Shown piece after piece: positions 1 to 7,600 of a stretch of DNA of 64,000 bases. The number at the start of each line of letters is the position of its first letter. Position 1 is the first letter of the stretch. Both the position numbers and the translations under genes were made by a program. Source of the DNA: Myxococcales bacterium (GTDB taxonomy: Bacteria > Myxococcota_A > Polyangia > Haliangiales > Haliangiaceae); contig JADJJK010000034.1 of NCBI GenBank assembly GCA_016706545.1, positions 25,923 through 89,922 on the forward strand, given 5' to 3'. Below the pieces are notes generated by a model that was given only the letters and a program-made list of their open reading frames with translations, did no database searches and was not told the DNA's origin.

Positions 1-9
1 GGCGCGCGC

Positions 10-2205
10 ATGCTGATCCGCCAGGTCTGGCTGTTTCCAGAGACCTTCGCGGAGGTCTGCCAGCACCAGCGCGAGCTGCTACGCAGTCCGGACACCAGCC
101 GGCTGACCCGCCACGCGCTCGCCGAGGAGCTGCTCCAGCTCCCGCCTCGCCCGGAGCTGGCGATCTTGGCGCGCCCCCTGCTGCGGCGCCTCCTGCAAGA
201 CGCGGAGGGGCAGGACCGCGACGGCCTGTCGCATCGGCTGGTGGACGCCACGGGAGACGCCGTGCTGCGCGCCGACCTGCGTGCGGCCTGGGGCGCCCAG
301 CCCCATCCGCGCGGCGCGGTCGTCGTCTCTGCCCGCGCCATCGGCCAGCACGGCGACTGCGCGATGGCGACGCTCCTGGATGACGGAGCGGCGGCAAGCG
401 CCAAGCGTCAACGCATGGCCATCCTCGAGAGCGAGAGCGCTCAGCGCGGCGTCCTGCTGGGGGTCGTCGCCTTCGCGCTCGGCCACATGCCCGCCGACAC
501 CGCGTCGGTGGGCGCGCGCGCCCTGGAGGCCTCGGTCCGCCGCCTGCGTCCCTCGCACCACGGAGACCTGGGCGCCGCGACCGCCGCGCTGGTGACGGCC
601 ATGCAGCAGCTCGGCAGCCAGTGGTATCACGAGCGCCATGGTGCTCAGCTCCGGGATCCGCGCGCCGCCAAGGCGACCCTCGCCACCGTGTGCGGCACCA
701 CCCTCGTGCTCGCCCATGTCGGCACCACCCGCGGCTACCTCTTGCGCGAAGGCCGGCTCACTCAGCTCACGCGCGACGACACGCTGCTCGAGCAGCTCCG
801 CGCCGCTCGACTGGCCGAGGGCAACCCGATGTCGGCACAGGAGATGGCCGACTTCCCACATCAGGGCATCATCACCAGCCTCATCGGCACGTCGTCCACC
901 CTGGCGGTGTCCGTCACAGAGCTCGCGCTGCAGCGAGGTGACATCCTCATGCTGTGCAGCGAGCCAGTGTGGACCGCGCTGACGGATGAAGAGCTAGCGC
1001 AGCTCATGCACACCGACCCCACGCCCAAGCGCTCCGCAGAGCACCTCTTGCGCGCCGCGCTGGCCCGCGGCAAGCCGCAGGTCGCCATCGCGGTGGCTCG
1101 CTTCGAGGGTGAAGTCCTGCCGGTCCCGCTGCCGGAGAACACGACCAGACCGCCGCAGCTCCGCCACTACACCGCGCCAGCTCACGACGCCCCGCATTCC
1201 TTGGCGCTGCAGCCGCTGTCGTCTCGCTCCACGCCGCTCTCGCTCTGCTGGCCAAAGGCGCAGCGCGGCAGCGTCCCGGTCCTGGATGCCGCGCTGCTCC
1301 CGGATGGCAAGCTGCTGCTCGCGTTGGGAGAGGCCGGCGCCTGCGTGGTGACGCGAGAGGGCCGCGTCACGGCGCGCTTCGGCGAGCCTGCACATCAGCT
1401 CGTCCTCTCCGACCATGGAGATCGGGCCATCGCCATCGCGCCGCGTGGACACGCGCGCCGCCTGGCCAAGGTAGATCTCCTGGCCCGACGCGCCCGCCCC
1501 TGGTGCGATGTCCCCTTCGACGCGCATGCCGCTACCTACGATGGCCGCACCTGGTTCGTCGGCCACCGCGACACCGTGTTCGCCATCGAGGCGGACGCCA
1601 GTGGATGGGAGCACTCCTGGAAGGTGGACCATCCCGGCAACGACGTCCGAGCGCTCGCCCGCAGCTCGTCGTCACTGACCGCGTGGTTTCGCGACGAGCT
1701 ATGGACCTACGAGTTGCCCTCGCTCACCTTGCGCACCCGCGCGCCACAGAGAGACTTCGCCGTCCTCTCAGGGGCTCCGTCGCCTGCCGGAGTCTTCCTC
1801 GGCTGGACCCCTCGCAAGGAACAAGATCCCGCCTTGCAGCGAAAAGACGGCCTGCGCGCGCACCTGGTGGATCTGCAGTGCGAGCTTGGGCTACGGCCCC
1901 CGGGGCGGCCAGACGACGCCTTTGACCCGATCTTCCAGTCCCTTGACGAGCTGGTCGCTCGCTTGCCTCCGCCGGTCCTCTCCGACAACTGGTGCGCGGT
2001 CCCCATCTGCCACCCTGGCAGCACCAGCATCTCCTTGTACACGATGGCCCACTCTGACCCGAGCCTCCTCCTGTCGCTGGAGGGCCCGGGGTGCGCGGTC
2101 GGCGTGCGCTTCTGCGAAGACCAACTCCTGTGCTTTGACACCTGGGGGCGCGTCCTCGCCCTGTCGCTCGCCACCGGTGAGCTGACTTGTCAGCTCTGCC
2201 TGTGA
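10..2205 (+). CDS. PP2C-like pseudophosphatase with C-terminal repeat domain
   Basis: 731 residues. Residues about 105-365 follow the order of a PP2C (PPM) serine/threonine phosphatase fold, but every signature is altered: VVAFALGHM (152-160) stands where VADGMGGH is expected, VGTTRGYL (237-244) for VGDSRxYL, CSEPVW (316-321) for CSDGLT, and KPQVAIAV (355-362) for DNITVVV. All the metal-binding aspartates are therefore gone, so I infer a non-catalytic binding or regulatory protein. The C-terminal half (about 400-731) has repeated strand-turn patterns (for example LLPDGKLLLALGEAG) suggestive of a beta-propeller. No signal peptide is visible, so it is probably cytoplasmic. The frame is open to the left edge of the window, so the ATG at 10 may not be the true start. 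The fold assignment is by eye; the lost motifs are directly visible. Confidence 0.6.
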   Translation: MLIRQVWLFPETFAEVCQHQRELLRSPDTSRLTRHALAEELLQLPPRPELAILARPLLRRLLQDAEGQDRDGLSHRLVDATGDAVLRADLRAAWGAQPHPRGAVVVSARAIGQHGDCAMATLLDDGAAASAKRQRMAILESESAQRGVLLGVVAFALGHMPADTASVGARALEASVRRLRPSHHGDLGAATAALVTAMQQLGSQWYHERHGAQLRDPRAAKATLATVCGTTLVLAHVGTTRGYLLREGRLTQLTRDDTLLEQLRAARLAEGNPMSAQEMADFPHQGIITSLIGTSSTLAVSVTELALQRGDILMLCSEPVWTALTDEELAQLMHTDPTPKRSAEHLLRAALARGKPQVAIAVARFEGEVLPVPLPENTTRPPQLRHYTAPAHDAPHSLALQPLSSRSTPLSLCWPKAQRGSVPVLDAALLPDGKLLLALGEAGACVVTREGRVTARFGEPAHQLVLSDHGDRAIAIAPRGHARRLAKVDLLARRARPWCDVPFDAHAATYDGRTWFVGHRDTVFAIEADASGWEHSWKVDHPGNDVRALARSSSSLTAWFRDELWTYELPSLTLRTRAPQRDFAVLSGAPSPAGVFLGWTPRKEQDPALQRKDGLRAHLVDLQCELGLRPPGRPDDAFDPIFQSLDELVARLPPPVLSDNWCAVPICHPGSTSISLYTMAHSDPSLLLSLEGPGCAVGVRFCEDQLLCFDTWGRVLALSLATGELTCQLCL

Positions 2206-2294
2206 CAGCGAGAGGTACCAGCAAGCAGCGAGCCGTCGCACCATGGTGGAGAGAAACGCGATGACAGCGCCGGTGCGGCATTGGGAACTGGCTG

Positions 2295-3180
2295 TCAGCG
2301 CGACAGGGCGGCGTGCAAGGACAGCGCGGCGCGGGCCTCCTGGCCATCGCGCGCCAGGCCAAGCGCCAGGATCAACGCGGTGAGGCGGTCCGGCTCCGTC
2401 ACCAGCTTCACCGCGCCCTCCTCTTGCGCGGTGAGCTCTCCGACCTTGGCGCGCGCCAGCTCCAGCGCTGCGCTTTGCCTACCCTCTTGTCGGCCCTCTT
2501 GCCGGCCCTCTGCGACGTACTTGCGAGCAAACTCGGTGCGGTACTCTGCGTGCTGCATGTCGGCCTCCAGCGCTCGCCGGAGCGGCTCCGGCAACGCATC
2601 CATGATCACGTCGTAATATAGCCTGGATCGCTCCTCGGGTAGGTCACAGATCCCGTGCAGCGCCGCCTGCGCCGCCGCGAGCGTCGGGTGCGCCAGCGCG
2701 CTGAGCACTCCCAGCTCAGGCAGCAGGCGGGCCGCCCGCGCCGATACTCGCCGCGGCACACGCCCGGGCGAGATCACCACCGGGCGAAGCGCAAACCCTG
2801 GATGTCCCGTGCCGATCCGTCCTCGCGCCCACGCCGCCACCCGGGGCTCCAGCGCGATCACCATCAGCAGCACCGGACAGCCAAGGCTCCGCCGCGCCGC
2901 CGTGACGTAGATCGGCCATGACAGCTCCTTGTCCGGATCGATCTGCCGCTGCACCTCCAGGATCACCGCGTGCATCGCGCGCCCCTGCTCGTCTCGGAAA
3001 CACCGTCACCAGGTCCGCGCGATACTCCGTCGGCGCGATCTGCGACAGCTCCGCCGACGCCGCCTCCGCCGACGCCGCCTCGCCCAGCGCCCGCCGCAGC
3101 CGCGCAGGCAAGAGCCGCCGCACCAGTGCGCTCTGGTTGCGCATCAGCTCCACCACGATGTCGTGCGACAGCGACAGCAC
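2295..3180 (-). pseudogene. Rpn-like PD-(D/E)XK nuclease family gene, copy 1 (frameshifted)
   Basis: The product resembles the Rpn recombination-promoting nuclease/putative transposase family common in myxobacteria and actinobacteria. Visible features in order: an N-terminal SLSHDIVVELMRNQ; a catalytic-type core YRADLVTVF...VILEVQRQID, with the spaced Asp and Glu-x-Gln of the PD-(D/E)XK fold; a PELGVLSALAH segment; and a C-terminal EGRQ repeat. The GTG start at 3180 is preceded by a purine-rich stretch. Compared with copy 2 there is one extra G near 2996, which breaks the frame between TVF and the ILEVQ motif; from there the other frame is open to the stop at 2295. As written it makes no full-length protein. 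Copy 2 has the correct base at this point. Confidence 0.75.
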
Positions 3181-3268
3181 CCCCTTGCCAGCAAGCCCTG
3201 TTCCGCCCGCGCGGCCTCGCGCAAGTGCCTGCAAGTCCACCCCTCGCCCTGCCTCGCTGGCCGGCTTC

Positions 3269-3306
3269 GTCCGCCTGCCGGACGCGCTGTCCGCCATCCG
3301 GCGGAC
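3269..3306. other. Paired palindromes upstream of Rpn-like copy 1
   Basis: Two adjacent perfect stem-loops: GTCCG-CCTGC-CGGAC (3269-3283) and GTCCGCC-ATCC-GGCGGAC (3289-3306). They lie about 90 bp upstream of the minus-strand GTG start. The same pair is at 4381-4418, and the first palindrome recurs at 12317-12331 upstream of the HNH gene. They could be REP-like elements, nuclease targets or regulatory hairpins. Confidence 0.7.
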
Positions 3307-3384
3307 GGCCATGATAGAGCTCTCAGGGCGCGCTCCGCGGCGCCGATTGGCTGCCCGCGCTGCAACGCCGGCTACCCGCCGTCG

Positions 3385-4290
3385 TCAGCGCGGCAGGCGG
3401 CGTGCAATGACAGCGCGGCGCGGGCCCCTGGCCATCGCGCGCCAGGCCAAGCGCCAGGATCAACGCGGTGAGGCGGTCCGGCTCCGTCACCAGCTTCACC
3501 GCGCCCTCCTCTTGCGCGGTGAGCTCTCCGACCTTGGCGCGCGCCAGCTCCAGCGCTGCGCTTTGCCGGCCCTCTTGTCGGCCTTCTTGCCGGCCCTCTT
3601 GTCGGCCTTCTTGCCGGCCCTCTGCGACGTACTTGCGAGCAAACTCGGTGCGGTACTCTGCGTGCTGCATGTTGGCCTCCAGCGCTCGCCGGAGCGGCTC
3701 CGGCAACGCATCCATGATCACGTCGTAATATAGCCTGGATCGCCCTCGGGCGGGTCACAGATCCCGTGCAGCGCCGCCTGCGCCGCCGCGAGCGTCGGGT
3801 GCGCCAGCGCGCTGAGCACTCCCAGCTCAGGCAGCAGGCGGGCCGCCCGCGCCGATACTCGCCGCGGCACACGCCCGGGCGAGATCACCACCGGGCGAAG
3901 CGCAAACCCTGGATGTCCCGTGCCGATCCGTCCTCGCGCCCACGCCGCCACCCGAGGCTCCAGCGCGATCACCATCAGCAGCACCGGACAGCCAAGGCTC
4001 CGCCGCGCCGCCGTGACGTAGATCGGCCATGACAGCTCCTTGTCCTGATCGATCTGCCGCTGCACCTCCAGGATCACCGCGTGCATCGCGCGCCCCTGCC
4101 CGTCTCGAAACACCGTCACCAGGTCCGCGCGATACTCCGTCGGCGCGATCTGCGACAGCTCCGCCGACGCCGCCTCCGCCGACGCCGCCTCGCCCAGCGC
4201 CCGCCGCAGCCGCGCAGGCAAGAGCCGCCGCACCAGTGCGCTCTGGTTGCGCATCAGCTCCACCACGATGTCGTGCGACAGCGACGGCAC
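3385..4290 (-). pseudogene. Rpn-like PD-(D/E)XK nuclease family gene, copy 2 (frameshifted)
   Basis: This is the duplicate of the gene at 2295-3180 and has the same GTG start context. The nuclease core (YRADLVTVFRDGQGRAMHA then VILEVQRQIDQDKE) is intact and in frame here. One base is missing near 3742-3747 relative to copy 1 (gatcgccctcggg against gatcgctcctcggg), which shifts the frame just before YYDVIMDALPEP. A second deletion near 3425 and another near 3392 change the C-terminus. Each copy is thus broken at a different place, and neither is full length. The EGRQ stretch has five units here against three in copy 1. Confidence 0.75.
3571..3618 (-). repeat. 12-bp in-frame repeats encoding EGRQ
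   Basis: Four 12-bp units, alternating CCTCTTGTCGGC and CTTCTTGCCGGC (two 24-bp pairs), lie in frame and encode Glu-Gly-Arg-Gln on the minus strand. The matching site in copy 1 (2483-2506) has only two units, so the array gained 24 bp after the gene was duplicated. Such Glu/Gly/Arg repeats are typical of the linker at this point in Rpn-like proteins. Confidence 0.85.
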
Positions 4291-4380
4291 CCCCCTTGCC
4301 AAAGCAAGCCCTGTTCCCGCCCGCGCGGCCTCGCAAGTGCCTGCAAGTCCACCCCTCGCCCTACCTCGCTGGCCGGCTTC

Positions 4381-4418
4381 GTCCGCCTGCCGGACGCGCT
4401 GTCCGCCATCCGGCGGAC
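4381..4418. other. Paired palindromes upstream of Rpn-like copy 2
   Basis: Exact second copy of the two hairpins at 3269-3306: the 15-mer GTCCGCCTGCCGGAC at 4381-4395 and the 7-bp-stem hairpin at 4401-4418. The remaining 4423-4675 stretch before the OmpA-like gene shows no gene. Confidence 0.7.
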
Positions 4419-4675
4419 GGCACATCAGGGGAGCGGAACCCCGGCGCTCCTGAAAGCCAACCCCACCTGATCGCGCAGCAGGTCCCTGCACGACGCGAAC
4501 GCCGAGCTGGTCCATGCGCCAGGCTCCCGCATCCAGGTCCCGGTCAAAGCGCGCAACCAAAGGTCAGCTTGGCGAGAACCTCGACCGAGCCAGCGGACCC
4601 CATCGGTAGAGCTACCCTTCTCCCATCCTGGGTCCTGCGCCCACCGGAACGACGCGGCCGCAACAGCCGCGCGCG

Positions 4676-7600
4676 CTACTTCTCCATCGTCTCTTGCGTG
4701 GGCCCGGTGGGCCGCACCTCGACGCCGTCGGCTCCCAGGATGGTGAACTCGACGCGGCGGTTGCTGGCGCGGCCTTCCTTGGTGGTGTTGTCTGCCTTGG
4801 GCTGCTCTTCGCCGTAGCCCATGGCCTCCAGGCGCGCAGCGTCCACCCCCTGCTTCACCAGGTACACGCGCACCGCGTCGGCGCGGCGCTGAGACAGCGA
4901 CTTGTTGTAGGCGTCGTTGCCCTGGTTGTCCGTGTGACCCTCGACCCGGATCTTGCTGATCTCCGGGTGCGCGTTGAGCACGCGCGCCACTTCATCGAGC
5001 AGCGAGTTCGAGCGCTTCTGGATCTCCGCGCGGTTGAGCGCGAAGTACACGATGTCGAGGATCTCGATCTTGCCCTCGGAGATCTTGACGCGCTGCTTGG
5101 CCTTGCAGCCCTGGTTGTCCACCTCGCCCGGCTCGTCCGGGCAGTTGTCGAGGCGGTCCACCACGGTGTCGCCGTCGCGGTCCGGATCCGGGCAGCCGCG
5201 CATGGCGGCCACGCCCGGCACCTCGCGGCAGGCGTCCTCGGTGTCGAGGATGCCATCCTGATCGTTGTCAGGCTCGGGACAGCCGTTGCCGTCCTCGAAG
5301 GCGTCGATGTCCTCCGCGGTGTCCGGGCAGCCGTCGGCGGCGCCGATCACCTTGTCGCCGTCCGGATCATCCACATCTGGACAACCGTCGTCGTCCTGGA
5401 AGCCGTTCTTGGTCTCTGGCTCGGCCACGCAGCGATCATCCGGATCGAGCAGGCCATCGCCATCGCTGTCCACCACCCGTGGCGGCAGGACAGGCGCCTC
5501 CTTGGGCGCCCCACCGGTGGCCACCCGCACGCCCAGGAGCAAGCGCCAGTCCGGGGTGCCAAAGCCCTCCGCCACGCCAGCGCCGGCCGCGCCAAAGGCG
5601 CGCAGGTTGCGCGTCACATCGTAGCCGGCGCCCAGGCGCGCCTCGGCGTGGTTGCGGTTGAAGGCCCCCAGCACGTCATCGGCGCCGGTGGCCACGTCAA
5701 ACGTCCCGTCCACCTCGAAGGAATTGCTCCAGCGATAGGCCGCGCCGAGCTGGCCGAAGACCTCATCGTCCACCACCAGGTTGAGCGCCTGCGCCTTGGG
5801 CCGCGCGCGGTAGCCCATCGCGGCGGCCAGGCGGATGCCCACCGCGCGACCGCGCGACACCAGGAGCGCGGGGCTCGCGGTCACGCCGTCATCTCCGCCG
5901 TAGTCGTCGCTGGTGCTGGTGGGCAAGGTCACCCCGAGCATGAGCGCCAGCGACACCGGCGAGCGGCCGGACTGGCGCACCAGCGTGACCTTGGGGGTCA
6001 AGCGCAGATCGCCCAGGCCAAAGCCGCTGAGATCGCCGGAGGGCGCAGCGCCCATCAGCGACCCCAGGTCATTGGACTGCGCCACGATGAGCGGCGCCGC
6101 CACCCCGAGCTCAAAGCGGTTCTTGAAGCGAACCGCCGCCACGAGATCGCCGCCGAGCCGGTTGGCCACCAGCGAACCCACCCGGTCGCCATCGCTCATG
6201 CGATAGACGTTCACCGGATCGTTGGCGTAGCCAAGCCACAACCCCAGGTCCACCGTCAAGTGGCCGTTCACCTCGGCCCACTCCACGCCAAGGATGCCAT
6301 CGCGGTGTCCCGTGAGCTGAAAGCGCTCCGCCGAGTACTGGCTGGAGACCTGCGCCTGCGCCTGGCCCGCGGACGCCAACATCGCCCCCGCCGCGCCAGC
6401 CGCCAGCGCGGTCGTCGCCGCGGTGCGCCGGCGCCGCCGCCCCATCGCCACCGCCGCCGCGACGAGCATCAGGCCAAGCCCCGCGCCGCCCGCGCCGCCG
6501 GAGGTGGAGCAGCCGCCACCGGACACGCCGAGCCCATCGTCGAAGCCGTCGTCGTTGTCGTCGCTGTCGCAGACGTCGCCCAGGCCGTCGTTGCCCTGGT
6601 CGCCCTGATCCGGGTTGGTGTCAGTGCGGCAGTTGTCCACGTTGTCGCCGATCATGTCGTTGTCGCTATCCGGATCCTGGAAGTCCGGCTTGCCGTCCTG
6701 ATCGCCGTCCACCGGGTTGTGCGGATCGTCGCCGACCTCGATCTCGTCCTCGAGCCCGTCGTTGTCGGAGTCCTGATCGCGAGCGTCGGGAGTACCGTCC
6801 CCGTCGGTGTCGGTCGTGGGGTTGGCGCCGCCAAAGACCGGCGGCCCGGGATCCTGCGCGTCGGGCGTGCCGTCGCCGTCGCTGTCGTCGACCACATCGC
6901 GCATCCCGTCGCCGTCGCGATCCGGCCCATCGACCCGACCGTCGTCGTTGCTGTCCGCGGGACCGTCGCCGTTCTCCACCACGTCGGGGATGCTGTCGCC
7001 GTCGCTGTCCAGATCGCGGTAGTCCGGGGTGCCGTCGTTGTCGGTGTCGGGCGGCACCGGGTACCCGCCCACGCCAAAGCCTCCAGAAGAGTCCGCCGAG
7101 CTTGGCGAGCCGTCGCGATCGGGATCGCCACCGTCGCACACGCCGTTGGCCGGCACGTCCGCGCAGCGCGTGCCGTTCTCCTGCCGGTCAGACAGGCCAT
7201 CGTCGTCGCTGTCCAGATCGCGGAAGTCCGGGATGCCATCGCCGTCGGTGTCCACCGGCGGGGTGCGCGCCATGCCGCTGTCCGGCGTGGTCTCCACCGC
7301 GTTGCACAGGCCGTTGGCGCCGAAGCCCCCGGCGCAATCAATGAGGCCGTCGCCGTTGGCGTCCGGCTGGCCGTGACCAGCCTCGGCCACGTCGGGGAGG
7401 CCGTCGTTGTCGCTGTCGAGGTCGAGGTCGTCGGTCACGCCGTCGCCGTCGGTGTCCTTGCCGCGCTCCGTGGCGTCCGGGATGCCGTCGTTGTCGTCGT
7501 CGAGGTCGACGTTGTCCACCACGCCGTCGCCGTCGCGGTCCGGGCGGGTGCCAAAGCCGGGGAAGTCGTCCTCGCCATCCACCACGCCATCGCCGTCGGT

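Larger units (their letters stand above)
2293..4422. repeat. Tandem duplication of an Rpn-like gene unit (about 1.1 kb each)
   Basis: Two direct copies, about 2293-3311 and 3382-4422, are nearly identical over their whole length. Each contains a minus-strand Rpn-like gene plus about 110 bp of upstream sequence with two hairpins. Matching points lie 1110 bp apart (GTG starts at 3180 and 4290). The copies differ by single-base indels and by expansion of a 12-bp repeat, so they have diverged since duplication. Confidence 0.9.
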
